NCBI RefSeq assembly: GCF_963518325.1
Contig: NZ_CAUQJB010000009.1
Span: forward strand, 62,001 to 126,000
DNA length: 64,000 bases
Reading direction: 5' to 3'
Source: Vagococcus_D sp963518325
Lineage (GTDB): Bacteria > Bacillota > Bacilli > Lactobacillales > Vagococcaceae
This document shows, one piece after another, positions 1 to 8,610 of this stretch. Each line of letters begins with the position of its first letter. Positions within the stretch are counted from its first letter, which is position 1. The notes beneath the pieces were generated by a model. The model was not told where the DNA came from, did no database searches, and worked only from the letters and a program-made list of their open reading frames with translations. The translations under genes were made by a program, and so were the position numbers.

Positions 1-1
1 A

Positions 2-664
2 GGCTTACCGATGATTGATTGGATTACGACGACAATTCAACAGCCTTTACTTCATTTGTCACAGGGATTTGGTTCTGTTTTATTGATTGTCTTTTTGATT
101 CACTTACTGTGGTTCTTTGGTATCCATGGTGATAATGTAATGGCGCCAGTTTTGTCCACCATTTGGGGGAATGCCATGAACCAAAACATGAACGCTTTCC
201 AAAAAGGGTTGGACATTCCTTATAAATGGGTATCTGGTACCTTTCAAGCCTTTGTGTGGCCAGGTGGCTCTGGGGCTACACTGATGTTAGTCTGTGCGAT
301 TTTAGTTTTTTCTAAACGGGCTGATTCCTTAACGGTTGCCAAGTTGAGCTTAGCGCCAGGCTTGTTTAATATCAATGAGCCTGTGATGTTTGGCATGCCA
401 ATCGTGCTAAACCCACTGTACATGATACCAGTTATTTTAGTTCCTTGTGTCACGGCAGGAATTACCTATTTTGCGACTATGACGGATTTAGTAAGACCAG
501 TTGTCGTCAGTGTTATCTGGGTAATGCCACCTATTATTAATGGCTTTTTGGCAACAGGTGGCGATTGGCATTCTATTATTTTATCAGTGGTTAACTTATT
601 GGTTGGTTTCCTGATTTGGACACCTTTTGTTTTTGCCGCTAATAAGGTTGAATTAGAGGGCTAG
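2..664 (+). CDS. PTS lactose/cellobiose-type EIIC, C-terminal part
   Basis: Membrane permease subunit of a sugar phosphotransferase system; it moves a sugar (probably a beta-glucoside or chitobiose type) across the membrane while EIIB phosphorylates it. The visible 220 residues carry the family motifs GIHGDNV and FNINEPVMFG and about five hydrophobic segments. The frame is open to the left edge, and full-length members are about 430-450 residues, so the N-terminal half is outside the window. The internal ATG at position 11 is not a believable start. Substrate cannot be told from this fragment. Confidence 0.85.
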   Translation, partial: GLPMIDWITTTIQQPLLHLSQGFGSVLLIVFLIHLLWFFGIHGDNVMAPVLSTIWGNAMNQNMNAFQKGLDIPYKWVSGTFQAFVWPGGSGATLMLVCAILVFSKRADSLTVAKLSLAPGLFNINEPVMFGMPIVLNPLYMIPVILVPCVTAGITYFATMTDLVRPVVVSVIWVMPPIINGFLATGGDWHSIILSVVNLLVGFLIWTPFVFAANKVELEG

Positions 665-729
665 TTAGTCATTATTTCTATTTTAATCAAAGAAATTAAC
701 ATTTATCACTCTTTTATTGATTTTTGTCA

Positions 730-758
730 TTGACAAGTTGTTAATTATTGCATACAAT
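730..758 (+). promoter_or_regulatory. Sigma-A promoter of the aro T-box transcript
   Basis: Perfect -35 TTGACA (730-735), 17-nt spacer and -10 TACAAT (753-758). It lies about 50 nt before the T-box leader and is the obvious promoter for the DAHP synthase gene. Confidence 0.8.
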
Positions 759-807
759 TACATCTAATAAACAATAAAAGTCTTGATAAGAACTAGTAAG
801 ATAATTC

Positions 808-1043
808 TGTTAAACAGAAAGTAGCCGGTAGCTGAGAGGCGCGCATACAGACCTATCTGAATTCCTCTTTGAACTTCGCACCGAATTAAGTAGGCTGCGA
901 CGGGTACAGCGCTGCCGTTATCATGCCAAGGTATCAACAGGTACCTATTAAGGTAGTTAATGAAAGTTAACTATAAACTAAGGTGGTAACACGGATTATA
1001 TGGTCCCGTCCTTTTCAGCAATGGAAAGGGCGGGGCTTTTTTT
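808..1043 (+). promoter_or_regulatory. T-box riboswitch, probably tyrosine-specific
   Basis: Leader RNA that senses uncharged tRNA and controls termination. Seen: stem I base GGTAGC (827-832) paired with GCTGCC (911-916), the conserved CGTTATC after it, the T-box sequence AAGGTGGTAACACGG (980-994) and a terminator hairpin. Within the 3' side of stem I, just above the base stem, is TACA (905-908). In known T-boxes the specifier codon sits there, followed by a purine, so the specifier is read as UAC (Tyr). That assignment rests on hand folding. Tyrosine control of an aromatic pathway entry enzyme fits. Confidence 0.85.
1003..1043 (+). terminator. T-box leader terminator
   Basis: A 12-bp stem (1003-1014 with 1025-1036, two G-U pairs) followed by seven T residues. 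Its 5' arm lies just after the T-box sequence, as needed for the mutually exclusive antiterminator. Confidence 0.85.
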
Positions 1044-1129
1044 ATTGTTAACTACGGCAGACAAACTAAATTCGAATGTTGCGGTCAAGCTATTGTTTAC
1101 AGATGAAAAAATGAAGGGAAGTTAGACAC

Positions 1130-2158
1130 ATGAGTTTTAAACAATTAAGTAAACCAATCGATTTTGAAGGGATCAATTCACTCTCCAAGTTAACTCCGGA
1201 GCAAGTTGCTAAAAAAGCAGCTCGCGACGAAGAGTTAAAACAAATTATTGAAGGCAAAGATGACCGTATTTTATTAGTCATTGGACCGTGTTCTGCTCAT
1301 GAAGAAGAAGCGGTGATGGAGTATGTTCACCGTTTGGCTAAACTACAAGAAAAAGTGGCAGATAAAGTTTTTATGGTTCCTCGTGTTTACACCAATAAAC
1401 CACGGACAAATGGGGATGGCTACAAAGGGTTATTGCATCAGCAAAACCCTGAAGGCGAAAGTAATTTAATCAAAGGCATAGCAGCTGTTCGTAGCTTACA
1501 CAATCGGGTAATTAGCGAAACTGGCTTAACTACTGCTGATGAAATGTTGTATCCGGAAAATCTTGAGTTTGTTAATGACTTAGTTAGCTACATCGCAGTA
1601 GGGGCTCGTTCAGTTGAAGATCAGCAGCATCGTTTTGTAGCAAGTGGGATCGACCAGCCTACTGGGATGAAAAATCCCACTAGTGGTAACTTGAAAGTGT
1701 TGTTCAATTCTCTGTATGCAGCTCAGCAGAAACAGGAATTTATCTTTAATGGAGCTGAAGTTGAATCCAGCTCAAACCCATTAGCTCATGTGGTGTTACG
1801 TGGCGGATTAAATGAATGCGGTGAAATTATTCCTAACTATCATTATGAAGATCTGTTAAAAGTGGTGAATTTTTACAAGGAAGGCAACTTCCAAAATCCA
1901 TTTATTATGGTGGATACGAATCATGATAATTCTGGTAAACAGCATCAGGAGCAAGTTAGAATTGTTAAAGAAACCTTAGAAAACCGTCATTGGAATGCCG
2001 ACATGAAGACATGGGTTCGTGGCTTTATGATTGAAAGCTTTCTTGAAGGTGGCCGTCAGGAAGCGGATGGTCAAGTATTTGGTCAATCGATTACTGACCC
2101 TTGCCTAAGCTGGGACGACACTGAAGCACTGGTGATGTATATTGCTGAAAATGCCTAA
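1130..2158 (+). CDS. aroF: 3-deoxy-7-phosphoheptulonate synthase (DAHP synthase, class I)
   Basis: Condenses phosphoenolpyruvate with erythrose-4-phosphate, the first step of the shikimate pathway, in the cytoplasm. The 342 residues match the E. coli AroF/G/H type in length and contain GPCSAHE near residue 53, the PRVYTNKPRT segment, TGMKNPTSG and the DTNHDNSGK metal/phosphate region. ATG is preceded by GAAGGGAAG. It is the only gene between the T-box and a strong terminator, so it is a single-gene T-box transcript. Which paralogue letter applies is uncertain; feedback specificity cannot be read here. Confidence 0.93.
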   Translation: MSFKQLSKPIDFEGINSLSKLTPEQVAKKAARDEELKQIIEGKDDRILLVIGPCSAHEEEAVMEYVHRLAKLQEKVADKVFMVPRVYTNKPRTNGDGYKGLLHQQNPEGESNLIKGIAAVRSLHNRVISETGLTTADEMLYPENLEFVNDLVSYIAVGARSVEDQQHRFVASGIDQPTGMKNPTSGNLKVLFNSLYAAQQKQEFIFNGAEVESSSNPLAHVVLRGGLNECGEIIPNYHYEDLLKVVNFYKEGNFQNPFIMVDTNHDNSGKQHQEQVRIVKETLENRHWNADMKTWVRGFMIESFLEGGRQEADGQVFGQSITDPCLSWDDTEALVMYIAENA

Positions 2159-2173
2159 GGAATAGATAGAGTA

Positions 2174-2210
2174 AGCCCGTCATTGTTCAACAATTGACGG
2201 GCTATTTTTT
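2174..2210 (+). terminator. Terminator after DAHP synthase
   Basis: AGCCCGTCA (2174-2182) pairs with TGACGGGCT (2195-2203), followed by an A and a run of six T. It separates the aro gene from the convergent regulator gene, whose stop codon lies at the end of the T run. Confidence 0.85.
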
Positions 2211-3732
2211 ATTGCGCTAAACGACCCTCTAAGTTAACTTGGCGGACTAATTTTCTGTGGGTTTGTTGGACAATCGTCGTTAATAATTTCTCCCAGGAGG
2301 GGATGGAATGAATATCTGAGAAAAAAAAGACGGGAGTTTGTTCGCCATAAGAGATAAAACGGTCGGTGATTAATAGGTCGACTTTACTGTAGTCATCAAC
2401 GAAATTAATGTGACTGTTGGAGAAATAATTAAGAATTTGTTTCTGAATGGAATATTCGCCAATCAAGTAGCCAAAGGTATCAATCATAATGTTATAGGTG
2501 GGCTGTTGATAAGAATAAACTAGGCTGTAGAGGATTTTTGTCACTAACTGCTCATAATCCTGCTTTGTTTCCTCTTTCCAACTGGGATAAACTTGACTCG
2601 AAGCAGAGACGAGTTCGTTAATTTTTTGTTCTAAAGAGGCCGGTTGATGGGGACCAAATCCCAGTAATTCCATATGAATGGATTGTTTAATATGTGTTTT
2701 AAAGTCAATTCCAAAGATATCCATATAAGCACCATAGAGGCTGATCAAATAAATTAATTCAAAGTATTGCTCATCATAACGAGCCAAAACATCAGCAAAA
2801 ACTTGTTTGATAATGTCATTCGTCAACTGAACGGCATGATCGACAATGACATTTCCTTTTAAACGATACAGTGTTTCCCCAATCTTTACTCGTTGTTCGT
2901 AAGTATCAATATTGGGGATTAAAGAGCGGATAAAAAGATTGTAAAACTGGATAGCATCATCTTTGGTTGTTTCAAGAACGCCGCTTTGTCCGAAGATGTT
3001 GTTCTCGTTAAGTACGACCTGATAGATGTCTTTAATGTCTTTCCGCTTGATGATAATTGTCTCGAGATAATTTTTTCGTTGCTCATAGGTGTCAATGAAC
3101 GAATGAAAGACATCTAAGTGTACCAGTGGAATCCGGTCAATTTGATCCAGATGAAAACGATCATTGAGGATAGCCAGTTGTTTTTGAGGGTTATGCTTTG
3201 GTTTATGTTCCAGATTGCGTACCATGTCACGTATTTGACAGATAAAAAAAATTCGGTGAGTTTCTGGTCCAGTAATGGAGATAAGAAAATTTTCGCTGAT
3301 AATCTTAAGTTTAAAGGGAGTCAAATAATCATTGATCTTTTTTATTTTTGAGTAACAGTAACTTTGAGAAATATTGATTTGAGCGCAAAGGCTTAAGATG
3401 TTTAACTGGTTTTCAAAAATAATTCCTCTGAAGATTTGGTATTCAATAGAATTAACCAAGTAGCTGTAATAGAGTTTGTTGGTGGTCATTGCTTGAGAAA
3501 CACCTTCTTTAGTTTTTAAAAAGAAAAATTGATTTTTTTCTTCAATCGAAACTTGATGATCGAAAAGTTGTTTAAGATCATCTTTCAGCGTCGAAATCAT
3601 GCGACTCGTCGTTGTGGGTGGGGTTTCTAACAAAGTTTCTAACTCTTTTGCTATTACTTTATCATTAGCAAAAAAGATCGAGAGTAGTTTTAATTTAGTG
3701 ATTTCGTTTTTCTTTAAAAAACTTAGCAACAT
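2209..3732 (-). CDS. Mga-like transcriptional regulator 1
   Basis: About 507-residue DNA-binding regulator of the Mga/AtxA/M-protein activator type. The N-terminus (FLKKNEITKLKLLS...) is a winged-helix region and a second helix-turn-helix-like stretch (ISQSYCYSKIKKIN) follows near residue 130; the rest is a long regulatory domain. A TTG 21 nt upstream is in frame, but GAAGGA sits 8 nt before the ATG used here, and paralogue 2 starts at the same MLLSFLKKNE. Mga-type genes often adjoin WxL loci, and cluster 1 begins 2.3 kb away, so control of the WxL operons is a reasonable inference, not shown. Confidence 0.75.
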   Translation of the reverse strand: MLLSFLKKNEITKLKLLSIFFANDKVIAKELETLLETPPTTTSRMISTLKDDLKQLFDHQVSIEEKNQFFFLKTKEGVSQAMTTNKLYYSYLVNSIEYQIFRGIIFENQLNILSLCAQINISQSYCYSKIKKINDYLTPFKLKIISENFLISITGPETHRIFFICQIRDMVRNLEHKPKHNPQKQLAILNDRFHLDQIDRIPLVHLDVFHSFIDTYEQRKNYLETIIIKRKDIKDIYQVVLNENNIFGQSGVLETTKDDAIQFYNLFIRSLIPNIDTYEQRVKIGETLYRLKGNVIVDHAVQLTNDIIKQVFADVLARYDEQYFELIYLISLYGAYMDIFGIDFKTHIKQSIHMELLGFGPHQPASLEQKINELVSASSQVYPSWKEETKQDYEQLVTKILYSLVYSYQQPTYNIMIDTFGYLIGEYSIQKQILNYFSNSHINFVDDYSKVDLLITDRFISYGEQTPVFFFSDIHSIPSWEKLLTTIVQQTHRKLVRQVNLEGRLAQ

Positions 3733-4181
3733 CGCTAATTCCTTCTTTCTCAATAAAAGTGTTATTTAACGATCCCCGTAATTATGGAAAACAAGTATTC
3801 GTTTCTGTTTTAGTGGATCGGTATCAGTGGACTTTGGAGTTATTGTATCAGGTAATTATCCTGTTCGTTATTCCTTTTTGGTTAAATAACCCCAATAGTG
3901 ATATTGTTCATTCGGGGTGGGGTTTCCGAATAAAAGGGAATACCAATGTTCAATTACGTCAGAAAAACCTAACGAATTTAATACTGATTTAGAATGAAAT
4001 TCTTTTCAGAAAAGGAAAATAAGTTTGCTTCAGACGTTAATCAGGGCATTATTCGATGATGCTTAATGAACGTTATTTTTTGAATTTTAAGACATAAATA
4101 AGATGAGTTATGAAGGGAATGGGAATACAGTAAATTTTTAGTATGAGCCTTTTTTTTCCTGTTTTAAATTGAATAGTAGGT
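3733..4181. other. Intergenic region between the two Mga-like genes
   Basis: AT-rich upstream region of regulator 1. Apart from one GTTC-N18-GAAT element I find no gene: the only plus-strand open frame here (starting near 3759) has no ribosome site and no recognisable content. Confidence 0.5.
3906..3931. promoter_or_regulatory. GTTC-N18-GAAT inverted half-site element (site A)
   Basis: GTTC (3906-3909) and GAAT (3928-3931) separated by 18 nt, with inner TTCGG/CCGAA arms (3911-3915, 3926-3930). The right part, TTTCCGAATAAA, is close to GATTCCGAAATAAA in site B upstream of the first degenerate resolvase gene, so the two look like copies of one operator. It lies about 175 bp before the start of Mga-like regulator 1. 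Binding protein unknown. Confidence 0.45.
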
Positions 4182-4234
4182 AAAAAAAAAACCTTGAAAG
4201 AAATAAGTTGTCAGTAGTCTGATTTCTTTCAAGG
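4182..4234 (-). terminator. Terminator of Mga-like regulator 2
   Basis: A perfect 12-bp stem, CCTTGAAAGAAA (4192-4203) with TTTCTTTCAAGG (4223-4234). On the minus strand it is followed by nine T residues. It lies 6 nt past the stop codon of regulator 2. Confidence 0.88.
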
Positions 4235-4239
4235 GGTTA

Positions 4240-5769
4240 TTAAGTTAAGTTAAAGAGTGTATCGCTGCGACTTAGTTCGCTAACGGTTTTTCGATGTGTG
4301 TGTCGGATAATAGTCGTCAAGAGGTTTTCCCAAGAGGCTGTGCAGTGGATATCGTAAAGGAAAAAGACGGGCGTTTGATTCCCATAAGAGACAGAACGAT
4401 CAGTAATCAATAAATCAACTTGACTATAGTCTTCAACAAAATTAATGTGATTGGTTGAAAAGTAAGACATAATTTGTTTTTGAATGGAGTATTCTCCTAG
4501 TAAGAAACAAAAAGTGTCGATCATGATATTGTAAGTTGGCTGTTGATAAGAATAAACCATACTATAAAGAACTTTTGAAATGATGGTGATGTAATCATGT
4601 TGAGTCTCTTTTTTCCAGTTAGGATAGACTTGACTGGATTGTGTCACAAGTTCTGTAATCTGAATCTCTAAGGGTGTAGCTTGATGTTGAACAAAATCAA
4701 GAATATGATCTTTAATGGGTTGCTTGACTCGTGATTTGAAGTCAATGCCTAAGATGTCAATATAAGAGGTATAAAGTGAGACTAAATAGATCATTTCATA
4801 ATAACGTTCATCATGATGGGAAATCACATTGGAAAAAACCGTATCGACAATTTTATTGACGGTGGTTATAGCATTATCAACGATAGGATTATCTTTAAGA
4901 CCAATAAAGTGTTGGCCTATGGCAACTCGCTGCTCACACGAATCAATATTGGGAATTATTGAGCGCATAAATAAATTGTAAAATAAAACAGCGTCATCAT
5001 TTGTCGTGGCAGAATCATAATTACTGGCAAAAAAATCATTTTCAGTAATTACCAGATGATAGATAGCTCGAATATCTTCACGATTGATTTGGATAGTCTC
5101 CAGATATTTTTTTCGTTGTTCGTAGGTTTCTATAAATGAGCTGAAAGTGTCCAAGTGGGTAACCGGGATGCTGTTCACTTGTTCATAGGTGATGTTGTCT
5201 TTAGTTAAGGCAATTTTTTTTTCGTGATTATCCCAAGGTTGATTCTCCATATTGTGAATCATGTCATGAATTAGGAAGATGAAAAAGATAATATGTGTTT
5301 CTGGACCTTTTATAGAAATATTAAAGGCGTCGCTGACAATTCTTAGTTGAAAAGTTTTTAAATAAGAGTTGATTTTTTTTATTTTTGAATAACAATAACT
5401 TTGAGATATATTGACTTCGGCACACAGTTTTAAAATATGAATATTGTTCTCAAAGATGATGTGTTTAAATAGTTGATAATCTAGAGAGTCTTCCAGATAG
5501 TAATAATAGAGCTTGTTAGCCGCTTCGGTTCGTGAAATATCAGATGTTTTAGCTAAAGAAAAAAATTGATTTTTCTCTTTAATTTGAATGTGATCATCAA
5601 AGACAGCAACCAAATCTTCTTTTAATGTCGCAACCGTTCGGCTGGTTGTGGTAGAAGGAGCCTGAAGTAATTCTTCTAATTCTCTGCTGACCATCTTATC
5701 ATTAACGAACAAAATGGAAAGTAGTTTTAGTTTGGTGATTTCATTTTTCTTTAAAAAGCTTAATAGCAT
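4240..5769 (-). CDS. Mga-like transcriptional regulator 2
   Basis: A 509-residue paralogue of the preceding regulator, collinear over its whole length: same MLLSFLKKNEITKLKLLSI start, same ISQSYCYSKIKKIN segment and same C-terminal VDLLITDR region. The last part, with the FF(L/S)YDIH-like strand, resembles the EIIB-like end of Mga proteins. ATG is preceded by AAAGGGGAT with a 5-nt spacer. The gene is divergent from the degenerate resolvase that opens WxL cluster 1, and shares that 300-bp intergenic region. Duplicated regulators suggest that different clusters or signals are served; target genes are inferred. Confidence 0.75.
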   Translation of the reverse strand: MLLSFLKKNEITKLKLLSILFVNDKMVSRELEELLQAPSTTTSRTVATLKEDLVAVFDDHIQIKEKNQFFSLAKTSDISRTEAANKLYYYYLEDSLDYQLFKHIIFENNIHILKLCAEVNISQSYCYSKIKKINSYLKTFQLRIVSDAFNISIKGPETHIIFFIFLIHDMIHNMENQPWDNHEKKIALTKDNITYEQVNSIPVTHLDTFSSFIETYEQRKKYLETIQINREDIRAIYHLVITENDFFASNYDSATTNDDAVLFYNLFMRSIIPNIDSCEQRVAIGQHFIGLKDNPIVDNAITTVNKIVDTVFSNVISHHDERYYEMIYLVSLYTSYIDILGIDFKSRVKQPIKDHILDFVQHQATPLEIQITELVTQSSQVYPNWKKETQHDYITIISKVLYSMVYSYQQPTYNIMIDTFCFLLGEYSIQKQIMSYFSTNHINFVEDYSQVDLLITDRSVSYGNQTPVFFLYDIHCTASWENLLTTIIRHTHRKTVSELSRSDTLFNLT

Positions 5770-5944
5770 GGGATATCCCCTTTCATCTTATATAAGGGTG
5801 AGTAAGTAAGTGAAAATCACTCTTTGTGGAAAGCTTATATTTTTTTTGGGTGTTTGGCAAGTAAAATGAGTTGAGGATGAAAAGAAGTTGAGGTAGCAGT
5901 AAGTCATTCTTCTTTTTTGGGGGAAATGCGCCATTTTGAATGTT

Positions 5945-6004
5945 GTTCATTTGGGAGAGAGATTCCGAAATAAAGTAAGCATGTGCGTTCAGATAACCTA
6001 TACT
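5945..6004 (+). promoter_or_regulatory. GTTC element (site B) and probable promoter of degenerate resolvase 1
   Basis: GTTC (5945-5948), 18 nt, GAAA (5967-5970), sharing ATTCCGAAATAAA with site A. A second GTTC (5987-5990) lies 8 nt before a TATACT -10 (5999-6004) that has no recognisable -35. GTTC just upstream of the -10 recurs at 46297 and 57157/57234. The layout suggests that transcription of the resolvase-like gene depends on, or is controlled by, a protein bound at GTTC. Confidence 0.45.
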
Positions 6005-6078
6005 TGTTTATGGGAAGAGCGCTAGAAGAATCTAGTTATAAGCCTTTCTACAACAAGTTAAATAGAGGGAGTGAGGAG

Positions 6079-6648
6079 ATGGCAAGTTACGGTTACATTA
6101 AAAAAACCAGCGAAATGGCGAAAATTATTGAACAGGTTAACACCATTTCTCAATATGAAGTAGCCAATATCTTTATTGATGATGAGACTAGTTCAGTTGA
6201 GTTTCAAGTTCTATATGAGAGTTTGACGAAAGGTGATTCACTCGTTATTACAAGCTTGTCTGTCTTTGAGCAAACACTACGGCAACTTGAAGAATTTTTT
6301 CTCAAATTACAAGAGCTAAACATTCGGTTAATTATTGTTAATGAAGGGATTGATACGAATGAGAGTTGCTTTAGTCATTATTGCCGTATTATGTTAAGTC
6401 TGGTTCAGATGGAGAAAGAAGTCGCTAAGCAGCTAACGTTTAAACGGATGGCTAAGGCCAGAGAAAATGGCATTGTGGGGGGGCGGCCTAGTTTGGATCA
6501 AAAAGTGATTGACGAAATTATCTATTTGCGGAAGCAACATAAAAAGTCGATTCGCCAAATTGCTAATGAGTGTGATGTGTCTGTGGGGTCGGTTTATAAA
6601 TATGTGACACAGAATGAAGAACTAAATGCTGTCATAGCAAAAAAGTAA
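6079..6648 (+). CDS. Degenerate serine-resolvase-like DNA-binding protein 1
   Basis: A 189-residue protein with the architecture of a Tn3-type resolvase but a ruined active site. The N-terminus ASYGYIKKTS aligns with the normal YGYxRVS, giving Arg8 to Lys and the nucleophile Ser10 to Thr. The usual R-L-D-R-x-x-R cluster is VITSLSVFEQ, and the ESGR motif is lost. The long helix (MEKEVAKQLTFKRMAKAREN), the GGRPS hinge and the C-terminal helix-turn-helix (SIRQIANECDVSVGSVYKY) remain. Start chosen at the ATG after GAGGGAGTGAGGAG; upstream in-frame codons from 5983 lack a ribosome site. It opens cluster 1. I infer a repurposed transcription factor, not a recombinase. Confidence 0.72.
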   Translation: MASYGYIKKTSEMAKIIEQVNTISQYEVANIFIDDETSSVEFQVLYESLTKGDSLVITSLSVFEQTLRQLEEFFLKLQELNIRLIIVNEGIDTNESCFSHYCRIMLSLVQMEKEVAKQLTFKRMAKARENGIVGGRPSLDQKVIDEIIYLRKQHKKSIRQIANECDVSVGSVYKYVTQNEELNAVIAKK

Positions 6649-6703
6649 GCCGTTGTGTTCGGTAAGTCGGGGCTTATTTAATAGGGAACAAATCGTTAGA
6701 TTA

Positions 6704-6730
6704 CGATGGCGCTACCATCGATTCTATAAT
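6704..6730 (+). promoter_or_regulatory. Probable promoter of WxL cluster 1
   Basis: TATAAT at 6725-6730, 50 nt before the LPXTG gene, with a weak -35 (TACGAT, 6702-6707). CGATGG (6704-6709) and CCATCG (6715-6720) form an inverted repeat over the -35/spacer, a likely protein site. Confidence 0.45.
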
Positions 6731-6779
6731 GCAATAAAATTAGAGAATGGAGTGTGTGACCATTTAAAGGAGGGAAATA

Positions 6780-7079
6780 ATGAGAATAAAAAAGAAGTTT
6801 GTCATGATTCAGCTAATCTTAGGTTGTTGGCTTCTTTTGGCTCCTGCAACTCTGGCAAGTGAGATGACCGTTGATGTGGGAGTTGAATTTGGAGATATAC
6901 TAGTTGACAACCCACCCGCAAACGAACCAATTAAGACGGTCGTTGAAACACCGAAAAAAGTGATGACTTTACCACAAACAGGAGAGTCAATAAATCGTAG
7001 TATTCTTGGCCTGGGTGGGCTGATGTTAGCAGGTGTTACCTATGTGGTTGGGGTTCGCATGAAGGGGGGAAAAGAATGA
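6780..7079 (+). CDS. Short LPXTG wall-anchored protein, cluster 1
   Basis: 99 residues: signal peptide to about residue 26 (...PATLAS), a mature part of only some 35 residues, LPQTGES near residue 64, a membrane span and a basic tail (RMKGGKE). Sortase should link it to peptidoglycan. The mature N-terminus VGVEFGDI resembles the strand at the start of the small WxL proteins. It has no room for a folded domain, so it probably acts as an anchor or stub for something else. AAAGGAGGG precedes the ATG, and its stop overlaps the start of the first WxL gene (ATGA), implying translational coupling. Confidence 0.85.
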   Translation: MRIKKKFVMIQLILGCWLLLAPATLASEMTVDVGVEFGDILVDNPPANEPIKTVVETPKKVMTLPQTGESINRSILGLGGLMLAGVTYVVGVRMKGGKE

Positions 7080-7771
7080 AGTCTTCTACACTCTTTATTA
7101 CAAGCGTAGCGACACTAATCTTAGCCTATGTGCCGCAAAGTGTCTTAGCGCAAGATGTCACAGGTGATGCATCTACTCGCTTTAAAGCAAACGAAGCAAT
7201 ACAAACACCAAAAGATCCTGAGGACGATGAAGAAATCGTTCCAATTTATCCACCAACAGCAGGCCCACTAAGTATTAACTATGCGTCAAGTGTTAACTTT
7301 GGTAAACAAGAAGTCAGCGGTTCAGAGCGAACGTTCTACGCTGCCTCAGATACAGTAATCAAAACCCAGACTGGTGAAACTCGTCAAACTCCTAATTTTG
7401 TTCAAGTGACTGATTTAAGAGGGACAGGAGCAGGCTGGACCTTAAGCGTTCGCCAAAATGGACCACTGACGAACGACAATAATGTGACTATTTCTGGAGC
7501 AAGGTTATCTATATCAGCTATCAGTGTCAAGCCCCAACATGGGGAAGCTGAAATGGTGACCGAAATGAACGAACAAACACTAGATGAAAATGGTAGCAAG
7601 CAGGCTATCTTGACATCGCCAGAAGGAAGCGGTATGGGGACTTGGAACGTCTATTTGGGCTCTGAAAATGATGCCACGAAGGCCATCAAGCTTGTTGTTC
7701 CAAAGAATCAACCAAAAGAGAAGGGAAACTATACAACTAGCTTGACCTGGTTGTTAGAAGATGTCCTCTAA
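7076..7771 (+). CDS. Small WxL-domain surface protein 1a
   Basis: 231 residues: signal peptide to about Ala25 (SVLA|QD), strand STRFKANE, an acidic/proline linker (KDPEDDEEIVP), then the WxL beta-domain. The conserved block VTDLRGTGAGWTL holds the first WxL (Trp121-Leu123); the C-terminal block LTWLLEDVL holds the second (Trp225-Leu227). WxL domains bind the cell wall non-covalently. It is the shortest small WxL protein of this cluster, starts within the stop of the LPXTG gene, and is followed by five paralogues. Confidence 0.88.
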   Translation: MKSSTLFITSVATLILAYVPQSVLAQDVTGDASTRFKANEAIQTPKDPEDDEEIVPIYPPTAGPLSINYASSVNFGKQEVSGSERTFYAASDTVIKTQTGETRQTPNFVQVTDLRGTGAGWTLSVRQNGPLTNDNNVTISGARLSISAISVKPQHGEAEMVTEMNEQTLDENGSKQAILTSPEGSGMGTWNVYLGSENDATKAIKLVVPKNQPKEKGNYTTSLTWLLEDVL

Positions 7772-7790
7772 AGAAAAGGGAGAAATAAAA

Positions 7791-8564
7791 ATGAAAAAAT
7801 TCAACACAGTTACAATTTTAAGTGCTTTGGCACTAAGTGCAGTAGTAGCGCCAATCACAGGTTCTGCAAATAATACAATCGGTAGCGATGCTAAAACAGA
7901 ATTTAAAGCCAATGATACAACTGAAGTTAACCCGACAGATCCAGAAAAAGAAATTCCAACGCCTGTTAAACCTGGTGAACCTGGTGTCGACAAACCAATC
8001 GTTTACCCTGGTGGCGCATTACGCTTGAACCACATTCCAACCATTTCATTTGGTGTCAATAATTTAGCAAGTGGTCAAGCTGATTATTACGCTCAATTTG
8101 AAGAAGTGGAAGAAGTAGATGGCGGATTAATTTCTGATCGTGCAAGCTTCGTTGAAGTTGCTGATGAGCGAGGAACCTTTGCTGGCTGGACGTTGAATGT
8201 TGCTAGCGATGGTGTCTTCAAATCAGCAAAAGGTGATATTAATGGCACGATTACGTTAAACAGTGCTGTTCTACGTGGCTCTTTTGGGATGGACCCTCAA
8301 TCAGATAAAGCACCTTCAATGACTAGCAGCGTAGTCGTAGGGAAAGATGCACCGACAGCTGAAGTGATGAATGCGGCAGAAGGGAAAGGGTATAACACTT
8401 GGCAAGTAGTTTACGGAAATTCAGCGACAACAGGCACTATTACAGGTGACGATGGTACGGTAAGAAATTCAGCGGTTAAGTTGACAGTCCCAGCTAATCA
8501 ACAAGTGTATGCTGGTGAAGCATACACAGCAAAATTAGTTTGGACATTGCAATCAGCTAAATAA
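7791..8564 (+). CDS. Small WxL-domain surface protein 1b
   Basis: 257 residues from the ATG after AAAGGGAGAAATAAAA; an ATG 30 nt earlier overlaps the previous gene, lacks spacing and would add ten polar residues before the signal peptide. Signal peptide to about residue 26, strand KTEFKAND, a proline-rich linker (PTDPEKEIPTPVKPGEPG), then the WxL domain with VADERGTFAGWTL (Trp133) and the C-terminal VWTLQSAK (Trp251). Confidence 0.87.
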   Translation: MKKFNTVTILSALALSAVVAPITGSANNTIGSDAKTEFKANDTTEVNPTDPEKEIPTPVKPGEPGVDKPIVYPGGALRLNHIPTISFGVNNLASGQADYYAQFEEVEEVDGGLISDRASFVEVADERGTFAGWTLNVASDGVFKSAKGDINGTITLNSAVLRGSFGMDPQSDKAPSMTSSVVVGKDAPTAEVMNAAEGKGYNTWQVVYGNSATTGTITGDDGTVRNSAVKLTVPANQQVYAGEAYTAKLVWTLQSAK

Positions 8565-8610
8565 ACTCGTCATTAGACACAGTGATGATTGCATTATAGG
8601 AGGAAATAGG

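Noticed and set aside
244..453. Antisense open frames such as this one, and those inside the WxL and large adhesin genes
   Set aside because: They mirror the codon structure of the real genes, have no ribosome site and no family features.
3759..3992. 77-codon plus-strand open frame in the gap between the Mga-like genes
   Set aside because: No ribosome site, no recognisable content, and it overlaps the upstream control region of regulator 1.
5983..6078. Longer N-terminus for degenerate resolvase 1
   Set aside because: The upstream codons have no ribosome site and overlap the probable -10; the resolvase homology begins at the ATG at 6079.
6653..6862. 69-codon frame between degenerate resolvase 1 and the LPXTG gene
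   Set aside because: Overlaps the promoter and the LPXTG gene in another frame; no signal or domain.
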